Below are positions 38,573 to 50,443 of a stretch of DNA of 64,000 bases, piece after piece. The stretch's first letter is position 1, and each line of letters opens with the position of its first letter. Origin of the DNA: Lingula anatina (lineage: Eukaryota > Brachiopoda > Lingulata > Lingulida > Lingulidae); contig NW_019775445.1 in NCBI RefSeq assembly GCF_001039355.2, forward strand, positions 138,612 to 202,611. The letters run 5' to 3'. The notes under the pieces were generated by a model. That model saw only the letters and a list, made by a program, of their open reading frames with translations, made no database searches and had not been told where the DNA came from. The position numbers and the translations under genes are program-made.

Positions 38573-38950
38573 AACTTTTTGAGTAAACGCCATGCATGAT
38601 AACGGAAATTTTTTTTCAGAAGTTGAATTTCACTCTTTTAAGAATATTTTATTTCAGCTTCTTTAAAGATAAAACAAAACAATTTCCAAATATATAAAGT
38701 AATGTTGTCCTCGTCTACTGTTTCATATTTGCTGAGTGAAGCTTTGTGATAAAAAAAGGGTTCAACTTTATTTAACGTGCGTGCTGGGTTCCTAAAATCG
38801 TAAACCAGAATGATGTTCCCCGATTGTCCTGTCATTTCATTCTTTTATCATGGATTTGACCAAAATGAGTGAAATTTTACTCCAGAGGAAACATTTTGAA
38901 ACATATCTGGGCATCATTAGCAGCTTAGATTAGCAGGCCAGAAGGGAGTC

Positions 38951-39185
38951 CCCTAAATTTTGGTCCTTCTGTCTAACCGGGTGACCAAGGTTCATTGGTA
39001 TCATGTAAAAGTTTATGTAGTCAGAATTCAGAATTTGCATGGTTGCAGATGCTTCAATCATGTACATGGCCCACACCCTCCCCAGACACACATATGTAGA
39101 GTCGACATCTCACTCTCCCCCTCTCTAACACCCCAATATCAGTAGACAAAGTGAAACTAGACCCTCCCCCCCCAAAAAAAAAAAA

Positions 39186-39222
<37 letters not shown>

Positions 39223-41098
39223 ATGAAGTAAAATAAAGTATTCATCTGTATGTTCTATACTAGTACAGTGTACAGTAAAATTGCCTTCGTCAGCCATTTT
39301 GTATTTGCTGATTGAAAAACCCTGGTAATAAAATTGGGAGAAAAACATGTGTTAGTGCTTAATTTTGAATTTTGAATCTGAAAGATGGAAACTTGATGTA
39401 AATGAAATTTACAGTTTCATCATTGAGTAACTCATTGAGTAACTAAACTGAACTTTTGCGATGTTGACATTTAGACACTGAGAATTTCAAAATCAAATAC
39501 CTTCTTTAAAATCACTTAAAAACAAATATTTTTGTTTAGAGATGAAGCAGCGTTTATCATATATTGGTATGCCAATATTATGAAGGACCCAAATCAACCC
39601 AGGTAGTGACAGACATCATCTTTGTTAGCGATGGATAGTCTATTTTAAGTTTTTACATTTGAATCATTCAAGTTAGGCCTATATCTCAAACAGTACAGTT
39701 ATATATTTAGATATGCTGAAACATTTGAGTAAATTCTTGTTGGGAGCCTATTTGTTGCTTTAAGATCACCGCCTTTGACAATATTTAAATGGTACTTCAT
39801 ATTACCCAGCCTAATCACAATTACAGGGGCTACTTCTTCATGCCCAACAATTCAGTCAATTTAAGTGTAAGCATTCTTTTATGTGTATTGTATCTTTGTT
39901 TTCTTTTCTTTTTTAAGGGTTGTATACAGCTTTACCAAAGATATAGAGGTAAAATAGATAGACAACAGCTATATATTTACACAGCTGCTTTATTATTATT
40001 TATTATTTATTTTTATAAGATTTGTATACACTATATAGATGGAGAATAGATAAAGAATAAATAACTACATTTTTGTCTACGCAGTTGTGCATGCAGATGA
40101 ATCCCACGCGATCTGCTGATATCACCTGTTGCAACAAGAAAGAACTAGTATTTTCTGTGGTGTAAAAAAAAGTCTCTTGCTGGCTGTCAAATATCGTCAT
40201 TTCTTAGACTATTGGCAAGCAGCCATTTTTAAGCCCCCAGTCCTTACCACAAAACGGGCCTTTCGCAAAAATAATCAGTTCTATTAAACAAACGTTAATT
40301 GTACTTTAGAAAATTTTGAGGCGTGGTCAAATTGCTTCGATTATTTCTAGCTGATGTGACATTACAGAAATTTTTGAAACCAAACATCCAATAAACACAC
40401 ATTTTGTAATTCATCAGTCCAATCTGTCCATATGTAATGTGTCTCAGTGTAGAATTGATTTGTTGTATTGTAACATAAACTGGTCCATTTGATGTTATTG
40501 CCCCAACTTCCAACGTTTAGTCGTCTAAATGTCAAGAAACACAATAATTACGTGTAAATGGTAGCGGGCAGGCAGGGTAATGATACATATTTTTTTTAAA
40601 TTCGTTGCCTTACTGGGAGACGGTGAAGGTATTTTAAAATAAGATTGAAAATTCAATGAAATTTCTGTTTGGACATTTGTAAATGAAAAATCTTGTCCAC
40701 GTTCCCCGTATAAATATCCATGAGTATGAGTATGGGACAATAAAACTGACAGTCTTATATTTAGTCCGAGCGTAAGAGGTTTTGTCATGTCCATCATGAT
40801 ATTATTTTCAATACGTCGGGGTCATGGTTAAAAGTTTGTTGTTTTTACTTACCGAAATAATATTTTCTTCTTCCCTTTCAATGAAAACTTTAATGACCAT
40901 TTTAAAATGTTTCTTTTTCTTGAACTGTAAAAGTGTGTTCCCTTCCTATAGAATGTACGTCGTATTCAAATAAATATAACCGCAAAACGTCATCTGTAAA
41001 TCTATCATTCTAATGATCTAAATCAAATACTAAGACCCAAGTCACCAATCACGTTTTACCAGATACACCTTCTGTGGGAGTGTGGGTGTGCGTGTGTG
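38951..41098. other. Spacer with diverged repeat copy and (AAAT)n tract
   Basis: An (AAAT)n tract at 39185-39224 follows a poly-A. The segment 39270-40250 is a diverged relative of the repeat cluster. No credible exon was seen before the VWD gene. Confidence 0.5.
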
Positions 41099-41106
41099 TA
41101 TATATA
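41099..41106 (+). promoter_or_regulatory. Candidate TATA box of the VWD gene
   Basis: A TATATATA run lies about 100 bp before the start codon; a second one is at 41112-41120. It is low in complexity, so support is modest. Confidence 0.35.
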
Positions 41107-41200
41107 CCCTGTATATATATCTACGGAGCATGCTTGGGTCTTAAGATAGACAACACTTTCATTCTGACAGTAACAACTGATTATAACCATTACAGGAACC

Positions 41201-42507
41201 ATGCAGACCTATGTACCGGTAGTTCTCATTTTGATGGCAGTGCTTGGTAAAGGCAGTAGCCAAGGGTTTATTGCAACAGGTGAGTGTCACGTTTTTCATG
41301 CAGCAAGACAGAAAAACTAGCATTTTGTAGACATTATTTGAAATCTAATCCAACTGTCATTCTAATATATCATTGTTGTTAAAAAACAACAAATATAAAA
41401 AACTATATGTACCTTCAACGCTGTATGCATTTTGCTCAGTCAATCTGCACAATGCATTTATCATAAAAAGTTTTAATGAACTCCCCACTACTCAGGAATT
41501 CCTGGTCGGGAAGGATATTTTTCAAAGATAATGTGTGTCTGGTTGATTAAGGGGAAATGAAAATTTGATGAATTTTCTTTTTTCTATAAGATGGTACCAG
41601 CTTTTATTATCCCTGCGTAAGTATGCATCTTTTAAGATTCAATTACGACCAGTTAGTTTTACTGAGATTTACGTTAACACATTAGATACCCTTGTACATG
41701 CCATGTTGTTTGAAAATGTATTCATAAAATGTGTTACTGACACTTGTTTATTTATTTCCTACAGATAACTGCACTGTTTGTGGGGACCCGCACTTCATAA
41801 CTTTTGATGGAAAGAGGGGACCTATTAACTTGGTTCCCGGTAAGTGGCATGTTCTTGCAAAAGATAACGTGAATAACCCGCCTGGCTGGATGGTTACAGC
41901 CCTCACAGAGTTTCATAAGGGTGGACCAAGGACGAAACTTCTAACAGTGAGTTTCACTTGCAGATTGGTTGATGGAACTGACCACGTGGACTCGGTTGAC
42001 ATGGCTTCAGTTTCACACCTCGGTCCAGTACAATTATTCGATGTAAGTTTTCCACATTTATCACAAAGGAATAGACAAAAATAAGCGCACCAATAAATAG
42101 AAAACGTAAAGCAAACAAGAAGGGAAATTGTTTCTGTTATGTCAGCGTTTCTTTTCGATAAATAAAATGTTTTACTAGCAATAGCAGTGAAAATAAATAT
42201 ATCGTGACGCTAATGCAAAAAAAGTGTTTCAAACTTTTTAATGCCCAAATCTCTGGCAAATTTTACTCTATGTGATCTTTGAACTTGAGATATTTTTCTT
42301 TGTGTGTGTGTGTGTGTGTGTGTATGTGTGTGTGAATCATCCCTATTAATTACCCTTTGGATATATTTTGTTAAGTGCCCTGTCCAGCAAGTTGACATAA
42401 CTATTGGCCCTGGTCGCTGTGTGAAAATAACCGTTGCTGAACCAAGGTGGATCAATGGAACAGCTGGACCATGTGGTGACAACGACGGCAACAAATTGAA
42501 CGACTAG
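41201..42507 (+). CDS. Small secreted VWD-domain protein, 3 coding exons, about 158 aa
   Basis: Exons: 41201-41279, 41765-42042, 42388-42507 (an acceptor at 42376 would add four residues). Exon 1 encodes a signal peptide (MQTYVPVVLILMAVLGKGSS). Exon 2 opens with NCTVCGDPHFITFDG, the diagnostic start of a von Willebrand factor type D domain. Exon 3 ends with NGTAGPCGDNDGNKLND, the GLCGxxxGxxxND end of the same domain. The product is therefore little more than one VWD domain; most VWD proteins (mucins, zonadhesins, vitellogenins) are large mosaics. Role unknown; extracellular location is likely. The TAG stop is the last codon of exon 3, directly followed by the donor GTGAGG. A further exon follows at 42927. 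Flanking Cys are few, so the usual C8/TIL modules are absent. Confidence 0.75.
42301..42334. repeat. (TG)n microsatellite
   Basis: TG dinucleotides in the second intron of the VWD gene, close to the exon 3 acceptor. Confidence 0.95.
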
Positions 42508-42926
42508 GTGAGGAGACTTGGAAAATAGAGGCTCTCTTTGTCACCAATATCAAATTATAAATGTCTATATAATACTTATGCAGTGATCCGTGCAACTTAA
42601 CCTACCTTTTATTGCATAACATTGATTAAAATTTACACGCTAGGCCGTAGTCTTTGCAACCATTGTGCTTGTTCCAATAAACATTATCATTAATCCTATT
42701 ATAACGTGGTATATTTTGAAAAAGGGGCTATGAAGGGTATAGGGTGAACCCTTGGATGAACTGTTATCAGATTAAAACAATCTATTTTATATAGATAAAA
42801 TAGATACCAGTGGTTAAATGTGCCTTGTAGCCTAGCTAGTGGTTTTAATCTATGAAGAGAATCAAACAATAAAATTAATAATTCCCCAATTTCTTTTTAA
42901 ATAACTTAAAAGATCCTTTTTTACAG

Positions 42927-43430
42927 TCACTCCCTCCCGTGAATGGAAAATGTAAGGTGGACAGAATCAAGAATCATGGACAGCCACATCGGACTTCGGA
43001 CAGAGAGAGCTTTAACGGAACTGGACAACGATTATACAACCACAGCGGGTACTATGGCGGGACTGCAGCGCTTCTTTATTTGACGTTTTCTCATTCATTT
43101 TGAGTTATTCTACACAGAGCAGACTTTCGGCACAGTTGATAAACGATGAAGTTCAAGAAGTTCTTACCTTTTTCCAGTCTAAATATTTGACTTTGTGTAG
43201 AAGTATTTAGCAGAATTTTGTGTGTTATTTGTCATACAGGTTGATGTTGCTTTGAGACAGTTTGTGATGTGAGTACCGGTATGTTGGTCCACAATGTAGG
43301 CAAACAATTTGGACGGAATCAAAGAAAACGCCCACAAAATTAATTGGGAGGTTCAATTACAATTATATACATATATCATTTAATTTCTTTTTTGTGCGCT
43401 TTTGCTTTAAATAAACATTTAAGGTTCAAT
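42927..43430 (+). other. Probable last exon (3' UTR) of the VWD gene
   Basis: A strong acceptor (CCTTTTTTACAG) precedes 42927 and an AATAAA sits at 43409-43414. With the donor at 42508 this makes a 3' UTR exon. It happens to be open and in phase with exon 3 for 58 codons (SLPPVNGKCKVDRIKNHG onward) before a TGA at 43101-43103, so stop readthrough would give a longer C-terminus. The sequence there does not resemble a known module. Confidence 0.5.
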
Positions 43431-45115
43431 TGTTGTGTTATTTCATGGACGAACTTCATTCCCTTCACTGCAAAGTAATAGTTAAAAGTTTTTAATTGTG
43501 TCAAGAGGTTTGAGTAAATAAACGTATGCCTCTCAAAGATTAAAAGGGTTTTAGAATCTGAGGGTATAATTCCGTGAAAATAAAGGCAAGGCGATTAGAT
43601 ATTGACACAGAAAGGCCCTTAAAGAAAAAAAAATAATGTCGAGTGAAAAAACGTCCGTAAAAAGCGTAAATTATTCATTCAAATAAGATTTTATTCGTCA
43701 GTTCTCTCTGTGGTGCAATGCTCAACCAATGGACGCTGAGGATTGTTACTCACGTCATTTGGGTACACTCATCTTATCTCGGTGACGCCCACAGTCCCAA
43801 TCAGGGTTTGTCAAGCAAGTTGCATGCCCACCTCCCCGTAGTGGTCCTAGAAATACTTAAGCTGAGAGGCTGCGGCTAGTATATGTTATGGCTAATTAAA
43901 ATAAATCCACTTCAGAAAAACCCTGGTCCAAGTTTTTGAATCTGAGATTTAAAATTTGTGAAAAAAGTATAGGGGATAAGATATTGGCACGAGAAAAAAA
44001 AGATATATAAAGTAAGAACACCCGTAAAATGCGACAATCTTTCGTTTAATTTTTTTTGGTAATTCTGCACTTGTCTGCCAATTGTCACCAACTGTTTTCT
44101 GTACAACTGATTACTAGGTATGCAACTAAAAAGCGGCAAACGCGGAACAAAACTTTCGTGCATAGGCAAATCCACGTTTTAAGATCAAAGAAGAGGGTTG
44201 TAGAGCCGCATTTTGCAACTACACCGCATTTAGCAACCAAAGAAAATCGTCCGCCACAGGTGCAGCCTGACCAAATTCAGCATGAAGTATTCTAGTCAAA
44301 TGTATAGAAGAAATATTTTCAGTTACCTATTACATGTTGCATTATTTATTATTTGTTTGTTTTTAGACGTGTTGTAACCCTGTTTTAGACTTAAACCTGG
44401 TGAATGATACATTTTCTTGAATTTTTTCCCATAACTTAAAAAATTTTAGAATTAAAGAACCTATGGTATTATACATGTACATAGTTTTGGAATAAAAATG
44501 CTTCATAATACCGAATGCAACATAATGGTAAGTGAGAAAAAAAAGCGTGTTTTCCTGGTTAGACTGATCATAATGAGAATCTGGATTTTTTTCAATTAAT
44601 GAAAAATTACTTGATCAAATGTTTGAGCCCTCACCCCTCATCCTGTTGGGTTAAGTTTATCAACAACTTCACTTGTCACTTGTCATAGCCAAAAATCAAC
44701 ACAGCACATTTTGAGAAGCATATTTAATACTACATGTACCTTGATTCCAGTTACAGCATAGAATAATAACTTAATAGCTTTCATAGTTATCCATAGTTCT
44801 TGATACTTTCAATGAATATATATACATATTTATGGTAATCTTTATTTATCCAAAGTTATATTAAGTTATGTTACTAAAATACTCAACTTGTTGTTCTTAT
44901 ACATTTGTTTTACATTAATAAAATCACAAAATCTGTTTCAAAATTAGATGTGTTCTATTAAATTTGAAGGAAATTGTAAAATTTTAAAATTGTAAAATCT
45001 GGTAATTAGTTTACTATTTATAATTTCATTGCTTCATTTAAACATGCTTATGACCCAATATCCAGTATTGGAAATTCAAATAGGTCTGAAAATTCCTTTA
45101 CTTAAAAAATGCTGG
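43431..45115. other. Spacer between VWD gene and ceramidase gene 1
   Basis: No exon was recognised. The 3' UTR of the minus-strand ceramidase occupies its right part; TTTATT at 44841-44846 (AATAAA on minus) is a candidate poly(A) signal. Confidence 0.45.
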
Positions 45116-47508
45116 TTAGACAACCTGGAATGATTTAGTTGATCCCACAAATGATTTCAAGGAACCAGTAATCATTTTCTTTGCTGTTCCAAAATGGCGA
45201 ATTCGGTAAGTGCCTTTTGGTTGCTGGTCTGGTATTTTCCATGAAATCTCAGAAACACTCAGCGCCAGTATGGTAGATGTGCGCTTCCAATAATAACTGT
45301 AAAGATATTGAAATTTTATGTCATTTGTAAATTTCCACATTTACCCTAAACGTATATCATTTAGAATTATCTTGAAATTATATCACTGGAAGCTTATTTT
45401 ACTATGAAGACTGTAAAAGTTTTCAAGTTTCATTTTGATAATATTGAATTTGTAACTTGGTTACCTAGTTTCCCAATCAGCATCAGTGAACACAGTCTTC
45501 CAGCTTCCATCACTCTGTTTCTTCTCCACTGTGAGGAAACTCTTACCACTCTGAAATCCCCAACATACATGTATTCACAACCAAAGCCATGTATTAAGCT
45601 TGGACCTAAATAGGACCTTGGACCTCTTGTTATGTCCATGTATTAAGGAAAAGTGACAAGTTGTCCTATTTAAACTTGCACAATACTGTTTCACTTTTAA
45701 AATATGCTGCTCCATTAATTCTCATTTGTATATCGAAAATCTGCTTTACATTACACCATGAAATGTTTTTCTCTTCTAATTTTTTTTCACTTTTCACAAC
45801 CTCCACCGAAGAGGTTATATTTTTACCCCCATTTGTCTTTTTGCTTGTCTGTATGTCACCATCCTCATAATGTTGAAAAAAGTTATGGATGGATTTTGAA
45901 ATCTTCAGGATATGTTAGAAATGGGGCACTACATTTTTAGAAACTTATTTAGAAAATGATTTACTGATGATCTATTGATTAATTTTTTTTAACTGTCAGA
46001 AGTGGACCAAGTAGCAAACAATTAAATTTTGGTGATGATTAATTAATAACATTTGTTTGACTGTTAGCAACATTAGGCAAACAGTTATGAAGGGATTTTG
46101 ATAAAAAAATTGAATAAGGATAGGTCCAAAATGAGCTATATTTGGGTGGTGATAGAGTAAATGACTAATTTATTAGTTTATTTATTAGTTTATAATCAGT
46201 CCACCACTAATAAAATTCATGAAGCTATAATTAATAAAAAGTTGAGTTAATTAATTGATTGACTGATTTATAAATGATAAACATTAAAGAAAAAGGATTT
46301 GCCTTGCCAGAGGTCTGCACTCTGTGTGCTTTTTTAGTTATGCTTACCATTACGTTATTCCTTGGGTTTGCACTGATAAAGGACACTTTTACTACATCTC
46401 CCTACAATATTGATAAATAATTTTTCTCATCTTTTATGGAATAGATAGTATCAAAAATAGAAAAATATCAATATCAAATCTATAAGATATCAATTATGCT
46501 GTACAAAACAATGTATCAGTTCAACTACATGTATGCCAATAAAAAACAAAAAATAAATTCTTTTCTGAGTACATTCAATTATGAAAAAAAAAGAGATCTG
46601 AATAACAAAAAGTAATTACCTGGATGTATTTGGATTTTGGTTGCTTGATTACATCACCAAAACTTCTAAAAAGTGGGGGACTATCATGAAGAACAGGGGT
46701 AAGAAAGGAAATCAGTTTTGATGGAAAGTTTGGAGTACTAGGACCAGATGACAATGTAGAGCCCTTAAAATGAGAAGAAAAATAAGGATTATGACCAAGT
46801 AAAACAAGATTTCAAAGTTTCAAAGGCTACTGTATACTTTCATTTTCAAATGTGGTATCTATTGGTTAAGCTGAAAAAATTCAAGCTACATGTATTTATA
46901 TACACGTATAAGCATGTACATAATTACACATGGTAAGGTTAATGCACACTCAGAATTCAATGCCACATGTAAAGATAATTTAAATACAAATCTTAGAATT
47001 CCTGAAGAGTTATTTAATTATTTGCATTCTTTGTGGATTTTTTTCTCACCTGGGCCATTGCTGTTGTCAGTCCCTTAAACTTCTGAATAAATGCCAGTAA
47101 GGTATGGGGGCCATATATGGTAGATGCACCTTCATATCTCTGAATCTGAATAACAAAGACCAAAACAAATTTCATGTTAATATTTATTCAAGCCTGGTAA
47201 ATTCTATGTGCTGTCCATTTTTTTCAAATGCTTTTCAGTAGTCAACATAGGGAAAATATTGTAATCATGCATGTTAACATCATTTCAACACAGCCATATA
47301 AATAAAAACATTACACTTTTAAAGAATTTACATGAGTAACTCTCTGCCCACATTTTATCTAAGCCTGTATTTTTTTTTTATGCTGACAAAAATGAAAAAT
47401 GTGAATGCTCCCAATGTTACCCATTTGCAACGCCCAATGACAGGCAACCGTATTCTAAATTCAATTATCCTTGCCTAACCCTTTCAAAGTTTATTGGCTG
47501 TTAGATGT

Positions 47509-47539
<31 letters not shown>

Positions 47540-47995
47540 CTTTTCAGTAAAATTATATCCATGATATCATGATATTCAAATCTGAAATTTTTGCCAATGT
47601 CTGAAAATTCATACATGTAAATTGATTTTTTTGAATAATTTAACAGGCTTACCTGATATTCCTCATATGTGACAACATAATCTGCATAACTATTAGATAG
47701 TCCAGCAACAACAGTTTTAGTGTTGGAGGGGAGACCTTGCTGGGTGGCAATCTAAAATTTTGAACAAACCATACAAAAATGTCATATATTTACAGTATGT
47801 GAAGACAAAATTGTATCAAAATGTCTGATAAATCTTTAATATTAACATACTCCCAAGTTTCAATGCACTAAATATCATTATGCACCACAGCCATGTGGGA
47901 TCATATCTTGAGAAATAATTCACAAGTTTGCTTGATCTCTCATCACCTTATCACCCTGATGCAAACATTGCTGTGTGACATTTAATAATATTAAT

Positions 47996-48040
<45 letters not shown>

Positions 48041-49517
48041 CAAGTAATTTGTCACAGTTCTGTGGTTTTTGAATAACACAATTCTCTTCACAATTTTTTT
48101 ATTGGGGGGAGGGAGGGGGGAAACACTAACTAATTTATCTACCTCAACAGAAATACTGTCTGTGTAAAATAAAATAAACAAGAAATTTGAACTTGAGACA
48201 GCATAATTTACAATGAACTGTGTCAGGTACTTAAAATATAATTTTAAGAACCCTTTCTCATTTGCATGATATAATTATTTTTTTACAAGTTATCATCTTA
48301 ATACAAATAAACAATACCTCAGTGACAGCATTTCGCAATCTTCTCCCTGACATTGTACTGAAAGATTAATCGAGGAATAAGGATAATGTCCTTAATCTGA
48401 TATAAGGTAAAAAAGCAACAACACATAATCTATTTCATTACCAAACATTGCAAAAATATAGAGCGTTACTAACCTTTACTACAGTAGATACATGCTACTG
48501 AAACAAACATTCTTTATTTCTTCAGATATATTCATGTACATGTACATGTATTGGTATGTTATAATCATGTGAGTTTATGCACCACCATGCACTTGACTGA
48601 AACTCAATAAAGAAGCCTGGATAATTTTTTGCTTTTTTCATATATTGCATTTTCAGTAAAATTTCACAAACTATCTGGAGAAATACACATTCCCACTAAA
48701 TATAAGTTATATTACCTAAATTCTCCAGGAACTGCTAGTATCATCAGCTCCCCAATCCTCAGAATCTGAGTGGGAACTACACTTGGTTGCCATGGATATG
48801 GGAAGGACATCTGATAAAAAAAGTACATGAAATTTTCAAAAATAAGGCATCTTCTCCTTATGTCTCACAATGTTACTCCCCCACACTTTTCTTCCCCACA
48901 TCATTATTCGCCCTACCAAAAGTAATGATATTACCCACATTGATATTCCCCTGCACCTGTGTTGATCCTCTCCAGCACTGTTTCTTATTCTCATCATTTT
49001 TTTATGATAAATCAAAATAGTTGCCATTTTTGGGTCCAGGTATTTACAATTATTTTTTGAAATTAAGAATTAGTTTTTACCAGAGGTGGAGTAGCAACAC
49101 AGGGAATCATCAGGGTCGAGTAAGTAAAGGGATGTAAACAAAAATACTATGTACCTTTATCATTTTAGAATGCTGACTCAAGTTGGTCAATACAAATCAG
49201 ATTTTGAGGAAAACAACTGGAAAAACCAAAATTGCATTAGAAATATATTCTAATTAACCATGTAGCATTTTTGCATTAGGATACCACAATGTTTTGAACA
49301 TTAACGAGTCACTCAGTGCATACATTTACGTACCTCCCCTGTGTTCAAGAGGATGGGCTTAGGGTGCTGACACTGGATTTGTGCTCGGCTGGGTTTAGAT
49401 AAAATGTTACGCACAAAGTTCCAGAATGGGTTACCAGTGGTAGTACCTTCAAATAAATAAGTTTTTTATTTAGAAAAGATTATTGATGGCATACATCTTA
49501 CCAGAATATCTCAGCTG

Positions 49518-49561
<44 letters not shown>

Positions 49562-50373
49562 TTTATGAAAACTGAAATGACTAATTAATTACAGTGATTC
49601 AAAAGAAGAATACACTTTTAAAGAGTCCATACCTTGTGTGAAGTCAAACGAGCCTGGCCCATCAGTGGTTCCTGCAGCAAAACTATATCCCATAGCTGGG
49701 GGGCAAGTAGTGGCCTGAAAATAATATAATCTACAGTGAACTATGTTTGTACAAAGGGTAGCAAATATCATACCACAACTGTTCAAGTGACGTCATTTAT
49801 ATAATTATTTTTTATAATGAGATGTGGAAATAAATGTAAACACTACTTTTGTGTGCCCAAACAATTTTTATACTCAATATATATAGACTGATATGCAATT
49901 GAATGGTAAAAAAAACACTGATTTTTTTTCTTACATAATGAGTGGCATCAATTTGGACTTTCTGGTTGGACATGTCCACAAACTGATGCCTGTAGTCCAC
50001 AGGACCAGTCAGAAGAGTGTTCGCACCATCAAATAGTTCCTGTGAAAAAATATTAAATATTATGCACAAACTACACATCATGGTTTTTATATTTCTTCAA
50101 ATATGTCAAAATTACATTATGGTTACAATATTAGAAACCATGTTTTTTTTTTAATGCAAAGTTATGCAAAAATTACATTATGGTTAAAAATACTTGAAAT
50201 CTCACAAAGTAATTCAAAAAAGGGGATTGGCATATTTAACTTACTTTAGCTTTTTCGTACTGTTTTTTTCCAATAATCTTTGTGCTTTCATACATGTCCT
50301 TCCCTGGACCTGATGCAACACATAGCTCAGGCTGAAGATATTCAGAAAATAGTTCTGTATATTTGTCATACAG

Positions 50374-50443
<70 letters not shown>

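Larger units (their letters stand above)
33590..38950. repeat. Cluster of about four roughly 1-kb repeat copies, same orientation
   Basis: Copies lie at about 33590-34510, 34530-35530, 36900-37990 and 38036-38940. The first and last are closest to each other (long shared phrases such as GTGACCACAAGTGGAAATTA and TTGCATGAAAATTAAACCAC), and the two middle ones share AATGTACACGTGAACAGACT. More diverged relatives lie at 27530-28200 and 39270-40250. The region between 35530 and 36830 is not part of the similarity. A roughly 60-residue minus-strand open frame is shared by two copies but has no recognisable domain. Confidence 0.75.
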
